Shown here: one piece after another, positions 55,805 to 63,171 of the stretch | Position numbering within the stretch: the first letter of the stretch is position 1 | How the letters are laid out: every line of letters begins with the position of its first letter | Origin: Rhizobium sullae | GTDB lineage: Bacteria > Pseudomonadota > Alphaproteobacteria > Rhizobiales > Rhizobiaceae | Assembly: GCF_900169785.1 (NCBI RefSeq) | Contig: NZ_FWER01000016.1 | Span: forward strand, 88,165 to 152,164 | Length of the DNA: 64,000 nucleotides | Direction: 5' to 3' | Notes under the pieces: generated by a model | The model's database searches: none | Seen by the model: only the letters and a program-made list of their open reading frames with translations | What the model was told of the DNA's origin: nothing | Translations under genes and position numbers: made by a program

Positions 55805-56830
55805 CTATTTTTCGAATGCGAAGACTTGTCTCCAATCCGCCTTCATATCGACGACCAGCCAGTTGCGGCGCTCCGCCTCGTCGAGAGCCTTGTCGAGCTT
55901 GCCGATCTCGCTTTTCCGATCATAGGCGACCTCGCGATCGGCGTCGGTATGATGGACGATCATCGCGAAGCGGGGCGGCTTAGCGGCGGTGACCCAGCGC
56001 AGCATCTCGTAATCGCCGTCGGAATTGCCGGCGGCGAAGATCGGCCGGCGCCCGATGAACTTGTTGATGCCGGCCGGTTTGCCGGGGCCGTCGTCGACGA
56101 AGTCGATCTTAGGGAGCCGCTTGAGGACGGGAACGTCGCCGACGACGGCGTATTCCGTCGTGATCATGCTGCCGACCACCTGTTCCGGAGGGATGCCATA
56201 CATCTTCCCGGCCATCGGCCGCATGAACTCCACGCCGCCGCCGGAGACGATGTAGGTCTTGAAGCCATTCGCGCGCAGATAGTCGAGGAGCTCCCGCATC
56301 GGCAGATAAGTCATCTCGTCGTAGGGCTTTCCGGTCTTCGGATGCCTGGCGCTCGCAAACCAGTCGGTGACGATCTTCGAGAACTCATCGGTGGTCATGC
56401 CCGCATGCGTCGTCATGGCGAGATCGACGACGCCCTTCTCACCGCCTTCGACGACGCCCGAGGGATCGCCTGCGAGAACCGACTTGAACGGCTCCTTTTC
56501 CTTCCATTCCGGGTTCTGGGGAGCGAGCGTCTTCACCCGGTCCAGCATGAAGGCGAACTGGAAGTAGATCGGCTGCTCCGACCAGAGCGTGCCGTCGTTG
56601 TCGAAGACGGCGATCCGGTCTTCCGGTGCGACGTATCCTTCGCCGCCCGCAGTCGTCGTGGCCTTCACGAAGTCCATGATCCGCGTCTTCGCGGCGGTGT
56701 CGTTCCAAGATGAAAGGACCTCCTGCGCGCCGGTCGCCGAGATCGCACCACCGGCGATCAGAAGCAAGGCGACCACGAGAGACGCAAGCAGGGCCTCAGA
56801 TGCCTGCAGACGCGGGATTCTTGTTCTCAT
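55805..56830 (-). CDS. Exported HAD-family phosphatase
   Basis: 341 residues. A signal sequence or anchor at about 12-33 (LLASLVVALLLIAGGAIS) points to the periplasm. HAD motif I is AVFDNDGTLW (Asp77, Asp79), motif II is YIVSGGGVEF, and motif IV is AAGNSDGDYEML. A large cap insertion sits between motifs I and II. Substrate unknown; the enzyme class is phosphatase by motif. Three ATGs in a row lie at its start. GGAG spacing favours the one at 56830. The gene follows the FGE-like gene by 2 bases. Confidence 0.85.
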   Translation of the reverse strand: MRTRIPRLQASEALLASLVVALLLIAGGAISATGAQEVLSSWNDTAAKTRIMDFVKATTTAGGEGYVAPEDRIAVFDNDGTLWSEQPIYFQFAFMLDRVKTLAPQNPEWKEKEPFKSVLAGDPSGVVEGGEKGVVDLAMTTHAGMTTDEFSKIVTDWFASARHPKTGKPYDEMTYLPMRELLDYLRANGFKTYIVSGGGVEFMRPMAGKMYGIPPEQVVGSMITTEYAVVGDVPVLKRLPKIDFVDDGPGKPAGINKFIGRRPIFAAGNSDGDYEMLRWVTAAKPPRFAMIVHHTDADREVAYDRKSEIGKLDKALDEAERRNWLVVDMKADWRQVFAFEK

Positions 56831-56832
56831 CA

Positions 56833-57795
56833 TCATTCTCCTTTGGAGCGCCGGACGCATCGGAAGCCGACATGGCTGGTGGAGGTGTCCTCGGCTTCCG
56901 CATGGCGCGCGGCGGGGCGATAGCGCCGGCAGTAGTTCGGGGCGCAGAGATGCGATCCGCCCTTCAGCACGCGCCGAGCGATTCGGATCGCGGGCCGGCG
57001 GGGGTCGTAGCTCGCTTCGACGTCGCTGCCGCGCGGATTGCTCGGGATGCAGCACGAGTGCTTCGCCGGTTCCGGATGACGCATCGACCAGTAGTCGCTC
57101 GTCCACTCCCAGACATTGCCGATCATGTCGTAGAGGCCGTAGCCGTTGGAGGGAAAGGATCGGACGGCCGAGGTTCGTTGCTGCCCCTTCGGTTTTGTCG
57201 AGTGCGTCGGGAACGTGCCGCTCCACGTGTTGGCCATCGCGACGCCTCCGGGCGCAAGCTCGTCGCCCCAGGCGAACTCGGCGTCGTCCAAGCCGCCTCG
57301 GGCGGCCAGCTCCCATTCCGCCTCGGTCGGCAGGTCCATGCCCGCCCACTTCGCATAGGCCAGAGCGTCGGCGTAGGCGACGTGCACGACCGGATGGTCC
57401 AGCTTGCCGCGCAGATCGCTCAGGCCGCCGAGCGGCCGCCGCCACGTCGCGCCGAACTTGAACGTCCACCATTGCGAGATGTCCGGGCCGTCGACCGACT
57501 TCGGCTGCGTGAAGACGAGAGAGCCGGCCCTCAGCATCTCCGGCTGTGCGCCTGGATAGTCCTTGGGATCGGGCGTCTTCTCCGCAATGGTGACGTGCCC
57601 GGTCGCCTCCACGAACTCCTTGAACTGCCTGTTGGTGACCGGCGTTTCGGCCATCCAGTAGCCGTCGACTGTCACGGGATGGACAGGAGCCTCTTCGGGA
57701 TAATGGCTGTCGGATCCCATCGCGAACGTGCGGCCGGGAATCCAGATCAAGCCGTCCTGCCGGACTGCGGTCGTGTCCTCGAATGCCAAAGCCAT
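56833..57795 (-). CDS. Formylglycine-generating enzyme (SUMF1/EgtB/PvdO family)
   Basis: 320 residues. FGE-family landmarks: WIPGRTFAMGSD, EAPVHPVTVDGYWM, VTNRQFKEFV, LPTEAEWELAARGG, GLYDMIGNVWEWTSDYW, and KGGSHLCAPNYCRRYRP near the end. Cys284 and Cys289 have the spacing of the two catalytic copper-binding cysteines of true FGE (336 and 341 in human), so sulfatase-activating activity is possible. No signal peptide. No sulfatase gene is in the window, so the target is unknown. GGAGG lies 5 bases before ATG. The operator-like element at 57853 is 58 bases upstream. Confidence 0.88.
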   Translation of the reverse strand: MALAFEDTTAVRQDGLIWIPGRTFAMGSDSHYPEEAPVHPVTVDGYWMAETPVTNRQFKEFVEATGHVTIAEKTPDPKDYPGAQPEMLRAGSLVFTQPKSVDGPDISQWWTFKFGATWRRPLGGLSDLRGKLDHPVVHVAYADALAYAKWAGMDLPTEAEWELAARGGLDDAEFAWGDELAPGGVAMANTWSGTFPTHSTKPKGQQRTSAVRSFPSNGYGLYDMIGNVWEWTSDYWSMRHPEPAKHSCCIPSNPRGSDVEASYDPRRPAIRIARRVLKGGSHLCAPNYCRRYRPAARHAEAEDTSTSHVGFRCVRRSKGE

Positions 57796-57852
57796 CGCTG
57801 CCTCCAGAACTGGTGGGCCGAGCTTAGCTCCCGCGTGCCGCGAGGGAAGCTT

Positions 57853-57879
57853 GTTACCGTAACAATAGGCGTAACAATG
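57853..57879 (-). promoter_or_regulatory. Shared operator-like element, copy 2 (upstream of the FGE-like gene)
   Basis: GTTAC-C-GTAAC, seven bases, GTAACAATG. The core TTGTTAC/GTAACAA is a 7-bp inverted repeat around one base. It overlaps the last codons of batD. Same arrangement as at 53985-54011. It suggests a promoter inside the gene set, between the Bat operon and the FGE-HAD genes. Confidence 0.68.
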
Positions 57880-59176
57880 AGACTTCAGCCGTCGGATTGA
57901 GGTCGGGCAAGGCGCGCTTCCGTGGCCGACGATCGGCCGTCGGCAAGGCGATCGCCGACTTCAGCGCCGCCCGGTCCAACTGCATGTCGCGCGACCTGAA
58001 GAGCCGCCGCTCGAGGATGGCGACTTGGGCCGAGAGCCGCGGACAGGCCTGCGCTTCCACCCACTCCGAAGCTGTCCGATATCCCAGATTGCGGCTCCAG
58101 TCCTGAAGCGCTCGGTAGACCGCGAGGTCGTCACCTACTCCAATGACCGTTCGCATCCGGCCCAGCCTGCGCCGCGGAGAATTCCGGCGCCGCGCGCGCA
58201 CACGCGTCACCCAGGTGCGGATGGCTGGTAGTCGCCGCCGGGCGAAAGCGGCGACCGCCAAGTCGATGGCGCACAGCAAGAGGACCAAAAGCCAGCCTCT
58301 CCACGTGCGGCTCGCAGGCCCATCCACGTCACCTTGAAGCGCTGGCTGGATGCGTTCGGTCGCCGCGGCCTGCGCGACTACGACGTCCGTGGCGGGGAGG
58401 GTCGCGGCCGACAGGACGTGCCCGTCCAGGTCGAACCACGGATACGAAATCGCAGGAAGCGGAAAGCGTCCCGCGCTGGAGGCCGTGTAGACGACCGTCT
58501 CGGTGCGCGTGCTCCCAGTTTCGACGGTGCGGCCGATCCCCCGCTGCTCGACGCCGTCTGCAAGTGCCGCCGGCCTTTCGTACCGCGCCACCCCCGCCGT
58601 CGTTCCAACCTCGACCGGCGGTATCAGCATCGCCTGCGTGTCCTCGGCAAAGACGACGATCGTCCTCACCAGAGCGTCGCCCGCCTTCAGGCTCGCCGGA
58701 TCCCTGTCGAAGGACTGTGTCATCGTCAGGCCGCGGGCGGCGAAGGGCGTGGCGGACTGGTGGGAAGAAGGGCCGACGTCGAAGGAGGGAAGGGCGACAT
58801 TCACCATCGCCTTCACCGGACTGCCATTGGACGAGTAGCCGAGATCGATCTCGATCACTGGAAGCGGGAAGGATCCCGCCTTTTCCGGAACGACCGCGTA
58901 GCTTCTACGGATCCCGGAATACTGCACGCCGTCGATCGTCTGAACCAGGTTCTGAGCGCGGTCGCCGGACAGCGTAACAAGCGCATCCGGCACGTCGAAG
59001 AGCGGAAACTGCGGCGGCGACGTGAAGAATTCCGGCGCGAACACGTCGACGACGACGTGCACCTGCTGGCCGGGAACGATCCCTTCGGCGCTTCCGATCG
59101 ACGCACGCCCGAACGGTTCGGCGGCGAAGCCCGGCCCGCACGCAAGGAGGCCGATCAAGACGGCGAGCAATCTCAT
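57854..59176 (-). CDS. BatD-like protein
   Basis: 440 residues. The signal peptide ends near GFAAEP. The periplasmic part has repeated beta-rich segments (SGDRAQNLVQTIDGVQYSG, GSFPLPVIEIDLGY, later GRFPLPAISYPWFDLDG). One transmembrane helix near 315-335 (WLLVLLLCAIDLAVAAFA) is followed by a cytosolic Arg-rich tail. This is the architecture of BatD/oxygen-tolerance proteins that sit with MoxR and VWA proteins. GGAGG precedes the ATG, and it overlaps the VWA-TPR gene by 4 bases. Confidence 0.8.
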   Translation of the reverse strand: MRLLAVLIGLLACGPGFAAEPFGRASIGSAEGIVPGQQVHVVVDVFAPEFFTSPPQFPLFDVPDALVTLSGDRAQNLVQTIDGVQYSGIRRSYAVVPEKAGSFPLPVIEIDLGYSSNGSPVKAMVNVALPSFDVGPSSHQSATPFAARGLTMTQSFDRDPASLKAGDALVRTIVVFAEDTQAMLIPPVEVGTTAGVARYERPAALADGVEQRGIGRTVETGSTRTETVVYTASSAGRFPLPAISYPWFDLDGHVLSAATLPATDVVVAQAAATERIQPALQGDVDGPASRTWRGWLLVLLLCAIDLAVAAFARRRLPAIRTWVTRVRARRRNSPRRRLGRMRTVIGVGDDLAVYRALQDWSRNLGYRTASEWVEAQACPRLSAQVAILERRLFRSRDMQLDRAALKSAIALPTADRRPRKRALPDLNPTAEVSLLRLLLR

Positions 59177-60726
59177 TGCGACTTCCTCCCGGCCTCGATC
59201 GAGAATTTGCGGGCCATCAGGTCGGCCGGGCTGACCTTGATGTTCTTGATCCACATCTCGGAGGTCTGCTCGGCGATGTTTATCATTCCCTCCTTGCCCT
59301 CTTTGCCCTTGTCGTCGAATTGCACGCTGTCGGGATTTTCGCTCGGTTGCTCCGGCTGCTCTTCCTGCTTCTCCTTCTGGGCCTTGAGGAGTTGCTGCGC
59401 GATGGCGAGGTTCGCAATCGCTTCCGCCCAGTCCTTCCGCTTCTCAAGCGCCTTGCCGTAGGCGGCGACGGCCTCGTCGAATTTTCCGAGATGAAGAAGG
59501 GCGTTGCCCTGGTCGTACCAGCTCTCGGCGGTATCGACGGAGGCGAAAGCGTCGACCGCCTCCTGAAACTTGCCGGCTCGATAGAGGGCAACGCCCCTCC
59601 ACATCGGATCGGCGAAACGGCCGGCCGCAGCGTCAAAGTCGCCTCGTTCGAACGCGATGCGACCCTGCTGGTCGTGGGTCAGCCACATGTCCGCAAGCCC
59701 CCCGGCGCGCGCGCTGCCTGGCAAGTACAGATGGACCGCCAGCAGCAGGACGCTGGTTCGAACCACCCACCCGCTGCGGAAGGAGAAGGCCATGGCGATC
59801 GACAACGGCACGACCAGCCACCAGCCCAGGTCGCGCCAGCGGTCGCCTTCCTTGGCCTGCTTCTGGGCGAAGTTCGAGCGCACTCGCTGCGCTATCCACC
59901 GCACGTCCGTGTCGTCATCGGTCACAGTCGCGACGTCGGCTCCGGTCTCCTTTCCGATTTCCTCCAGCTTGGCTAGGTCGAGCTTCGAGAACACGCGTGA
60001 TCCGGAAGGGTCGGAAGCGAATCCGCCATCGGGCGTCTTGACCGGACCGCCGGCCGACGTGCCGACGCCAAGGATGACGATGCCGTTCGAATTGGATTCG
60101 ATCGCCTTCGAGGCCGCTTCCTCGACCCCGTCGGTCAGCAGCAGGATCGTGCCCGTCGTCCTTTCCTTTTCGAGCAGGTTGTCCGCCAGTTCCAGGGCGG
60201 CCGCCGTATCCTTGCCAGGCCTCGGCATGAGCCGCGTCGCCAGAGCGTCGGAGTAGCTTTCGAGCAAGGCGGCGTCCTCTGTCGGCGGCAGTACCAGATG
60301 GGCGCTCCCCGCATAGGCGACGATCGCAGTCCGAGCACCTTGCCTCGTATCGATCACGTCCTTGATCTTCAGCTTGGCGCGCTCGATCCGCGACGGGGTC
60401 ACGTCAATGGCGTCCATCGTCTGCGACAGATCGACCGCGATGACCAGAGGCGCGGCGTCCTCGACGAAGGGCGGCGGCTCGCGCTGCCATGTCGGCCCCG
60501 CCGCGCCAACAATCCCGGCGACGAGGATACCCGCCAGCAGCCAAGACGGCCTGAGCTTCGAGCCTGGCGACCCCACAACCACTAGGCTGTCGAGCAGGTG
60601 TGGCGCGATCATGCCCTTCCATTGCGACCGGACGTCGCCCGAGCGGGAGGCCAGCCAGAGGATCAGGACCGGCAGCAGCAGCAGGACGAGAAGCCGTGGG
60701 CGGATGAAATGGAAGTCTGCGATCAT
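59173..60726 (-). CDS. VWA-TPR membrane protein (BatB/BatC-like fusion)
   Basis: 517 residues. N-terminal hydrophobic helices (10-27 and 62-78) are followed by a von Willebrand A domain with MIDAS motif DLSQT (99-103) and ILLLTDGVEEA. Then come one or two more helices (WWLVVPLSIAMAFSF, TSVLLLAVHLYLPG) and a TPR region about 370-460 (YRAGKFQEAVDAFASVDTAE, LHLGKFDEAVAAYGKALEK). The tail is Glu/Lys-rich. BatB (VWA) and BatC (TPR) are separate genes in many bacteria and joined here. ATGA overlaps on both sides. Confidence 0.85.
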   Translation of the reverse strand: MIADFHFIRPRLLVLLLLPVLILWLASRSGDVRSQWKGMIAPHLLDSLVVVGSPGSKLRPSWLLAGILVAGIVGAAGPTWQREPPPFVEDAAPLVIAVDLSQTMDAIDVTPSRIERAKLKIKDVIDTRQGARTAIVAYAGSAHLVLPPTEDAALLESYSDALATRLMPRPGKDTAAALELADNLLEKERTTGTILLLTDGVEEAASKAIESNSNGIVILGVGTSAGGPVKTPDGGFASDPSGSRVFSKLDLAKLEEIGKETGADVATVTDDDTDVRWIAQRVRSNFAQKQAKEGDRWRDLGWWLVVPLSIAMAFSFRSGWVVRTSVLLLAVHLYLPGSARAGGLADMWLTHDQQGRIAFERGDFDAAAGRFADPMWRGVALYRAGKFQEAVDAFASVDTAESWYDQGNALLHLGKFDEAVAAYGKALEKRKDWAEAIANLAIAQQLLKAQKEKQEEQPEQPSENPDSVQFDDKGKEGKEGMINIAEQTSEMWIKNIKVSPADLMARKFSIEAGRKSQ

Positions 60727-61712
60727 GCGGCGGCCCTCCGGCGCATGACCCCGACCGCGCCAGCGAGCGCGTGGTATCCGGAGAGCACCAGCACGGCGGC
60801 CAGCAACGGCCATTGGAACAGCTCGACGCGGGGCCGCCAGGACAGGGTCTTCTGATCCTCCGGCGTGATCTGGTCGAGCACTTGGTAAATCGATGCGAGC
60901 TGCGCCTGGTCGCCGCCGAAGAAGTAGCGGCCGCCCGTGCCCGCCGCGATCTTCTGCAGCGTCGCCGTGTCGAGCTTGTCTTCGCCAGTCGCCGCCGGGT
61001 CGCCGATGCCGACGGTGTGGACGACGACGCCCTTGGTCTTCGCGATCTCGGCGGCTTTAAGAGGTGGCATCCGGCTCGCGGTATCGTTGCCGTCGGTCAG
61101 AACGATGAGCACCTTTTCCGGCACGGTCGTCTTCTCGAACATCCTGATGGCAAGCCCGAGCGCGTCTCCGAGCGAGGTGCGCGGCCCCGCCATACCCGGC
61201 ACGGCCTCCGCGATCATCGTCTCGACCAGCGCGTGATCCATGGTGAAGGGCGCGAGCGGATAGGGCGCGTCTCCGAAGGCGACGAGGCCGATCCGGTCGC
61301 CGGGCCTCTTGCTGACGAAGTTTGCCACGACCTGCTTGACGGCTTCGACACGGGCGAGCGGCTTTCCGTCGGCGTTCGGAAAATCCTTCGCGTCCATCGA
61401 CTGCGACAGGTCGAGCGCCAACAGGATGTCGCGCTGGGGTTCGACCTTCTCGATCGGCGGCTCGACGAACTGCGGACGGGCGAGCGCCAGCACGACGAGG
61501 CACCAAGCGAGCGTCTCGCTCAGGAGCTGGGGCCATGTCCTTCGGGCGATCACCGAACCCTCCGTCGGTCGTACGCCGGCTGCCTGTGCGACTTGTGCGA
61601 AGAACGGCAGCCTGATCGAGGCAGAAGTCTCCCGGCGCGCCGGAAGCAGCCACCAGACCAGCAGCGGAATGGGGAGCGCCAGCAGAAGCCAGGGAAGATC
61701 AAGCTGGTACAT
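60723..61712 (-). CDS. VWA-domain membrane protein (BatA-like)
   Basis: 329 residues. Two N-terminal helices (LPWLLLALPIPLLVWWLLP and LAWCLVVLALA), a VWA domain with complete MIDAS DLSQS (101-105) and VLIVLTDGNDTAS, and a C-terminal helix. The usual BatA layout puts the VWA domain in the periplasm between the helices. It overlaps the DUF4381 gene by 14 bases and the next VWA gene by 4, so expression is tightly coupled. Confidence 0.88.
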   Translation of the reverse strand: MYQLDLPWLLLALPIPLLVWWLLPARRETSASIRLPFFAQVAQAAGVRPTEGSVIARRTWPQLLSETLAWCLVVLALARPQFVEPPIEKVEPQRDILLALDLSQSMDAKDFPNADGKPLARVEAVKQVVANFVSKRPGDRIGLVAFGDAPYPLAPFTMDHALVETMIAEAVPGMAGPRTSLGDALGLAIRMFEKTTVPEKVLIVLTDGNDTASRMPPLKAAEIAKTKGVVVHTVGIGDPAATGEDKLDTATLQKIAAGTGGRYFFGGDQAQLASIYQVLDQITPEDQKTLSWRPRVELFQWPLLAAVLVLSGYHALAGAVGVMRRRAAA

Positions 61713-62220
61713 GATGCCGCTCGATCCAGTTTCGCGCGGCGACCACCAGATCGCCGCAGACGTTCGAAGGCAGGTCGGCGACGACTTCCGCCCCATGATA
61801 TTCGAAGTCGTCCAGAAGTCGCGCGAGCGCGTCCCCGGCGGCGGCGCCCTCATGCTCGTGGAGGAAGCGGACCCAGTTGTCGCCAGAAAGCGAGGCGACT
61901 TCTGCACGAGGCCATGCTGCCAGCGCCGTGCGCTTCAGGACTTCTCCAAGGTTTCGAATGCCATCCCGGCGGCTCGCAGGATTTCGAAGCTGCTCCTCGA
62001 TTCCCCTGAGAAGTGAAAGAGCCTCTCGTCGATAGGCGTTCGCACGATACCGCAACATCAACCGAACGCCGGCGAGAGCCAGCATGACGAACAAGGCACC
62101 CGCAAGAACGCCCCATCCCCAGGTCTGTGGCATCCAGGAAACCGGCTCGGGCGTCGCGATGTCGTGCAAGGATCGTAGCGCCGTCTCCGTCGTCGGATCG
62201 GGTTTCGCCGTCGGTTCCAT
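61699..62220 (-). CDS. DUF4381 domain protein
   Basis: 173 residues. A short cytosolic or periplasmic N-terminus ending WMPQTWGWGVLAG, one transmembrane helix (about 33-52), then a soluble helical domain with YRREALSLLRGIEEQL, VLKRTALAAWPRAEVASLSG and WVRFLHEHE, the DUF4381 pattern. Always found with MoxR/VWA genes and taken to be part of the same membrane complex. One-base overlap with DUF58. Confidence 0.83.
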   Translation of the reverse strand: MEPTAKPDPTTETALRSLHDIATPEPVSWMPQTWGWGVLAGALFVMLALAGVRLMLRYRANAYRREALSLLRGIEEQLRNPASRRDGIRNLGEVLKRTALAAWPRAEVASLSGDNWVRFLHEHEGAAAGDALARLLDDFEYHGAEVVADLPSNVCGDLVVAARNWIERHHVPA

Positions 62221-63161
62221 CAGCGCCTCCTCCGCCGCCAGGCGGACTGCTCCAGCAGGCGCCGGAGCTGGGGCGCGCTCTCTTCGGCGGCCGAAATCGG
62301 AAGCATGGGAAGACCAAGTTCGCTCTGCCATGCACGAAGTTCCCGTCCGCGGTTCCGCGCGAAGGCGTCTATCGAGGTTCGGACGCTTGCCGTGCGCAGA
62401 GCCAGCTCCGCCTGCGGGCCGCCGCCGCTGACGACGATATCGCCGGAGGCCGGCAGCTCCAGCAGGAAGGGATCGTAGACGAGAATGCAGACGACGTCGT
62501 TCCGGGAGGAGAGGCGCAGGAGAAGGTCTCGGGTCCGCGCCGTATGCCCGTCGAAGTCGGAGATCACCACCACGAGATGGTCATGATGCGCCATATTTGA
62601 GACGGTTTCGAGCACGGCGTCGAGCTGTCCGGACGCCGCCGCCGAGGCCGCATCGGCTCTCAGTGCCTTGTTCTTTTCGGCGATCCGGTCCGCGAAGGCG
62701 ATCACGGCGTTGCGACTGCGATGCGGCTTCACCTCGGTGATCTCGCCATCGCCGAATACGAAGCCGCCGACGCGGTCGCCGGAGCCAAGAATCCGCCAGG
62801 CGCAGAGTATTGCGGCTTCCGCCGCTGTCACCGATTTCATCGATCGCCTGCTGCCGAAGAACATGTTGATGCGTTGGTCGACGATAACCAGCGCTGGGCG
62901 TTCCTTCTCTTCGGAATAGACGCGGACGACCGGCTTCGTGGTTCGCGCCGTGACACGCCAGTCGATGGACCGGATGTCGTCGCCCGGCAGATAGTTGCGA
63001 AGCTCCTCGAAAGTCAGCCCACGGCCCCGCATGGCCGAAGTCATGCGGCCGGCAAGCTGCTGGTGGCTGCGTGCCTTCTGGACGAAGCTCAGGTCTCGGG
63101 CTCTTACCTCGAGAGCAACGAGCTGTTCTGTCGAAACATAGACGCCGTTTCCCGCGGGCAT
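62220..63161 (-). CDS. DUF58 domain protein
   Basis: 313 residues, cytosolic. RMTSAMRGRGLTFEELRNY, then LPGDDIRSIDWRVTARTTKP, is the DUF58 signature, followed by a degenerate VWA-like fold (ALVIVDQRINMFF, VVVISDFDGHTART). DUF58 proteins are encoded beside MoxR ATPases and probably link the ATPase to the VWA membrane proteins. GGAGG precedes the ATG, and it lies 10 bases after moxR. Confidence 0.88.
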   Translation of the reverse strand: MPAGNGVYVSTEQLVALEVRARDLSFVQKARSHQQLAGRMTSAMRGRGLTFEELRNYLPGDDIRSIDWRVTARTTKPVVRVYSEEKERPALVIVDQRINMFFGSRRSMKSVTAAEAAILCAWRILGSGDRVGGFVFGDGEITEVKPHRSRNAVIAFADRIAEKNKALRADAASAAASGQLDAVLETVSNMAHHDHLVVVISDFDGHTARTRDLLLRLSSRNDVVCILVYDPFLLELPASGDIVVSGGGPQAELALRTASVRTSIDAFARNRGRELRAWQSELGLPMLPISAAEESAPQLRRLLEQSAWRRRRR

Positions 63162-63171
63162 GGATCCTCCT

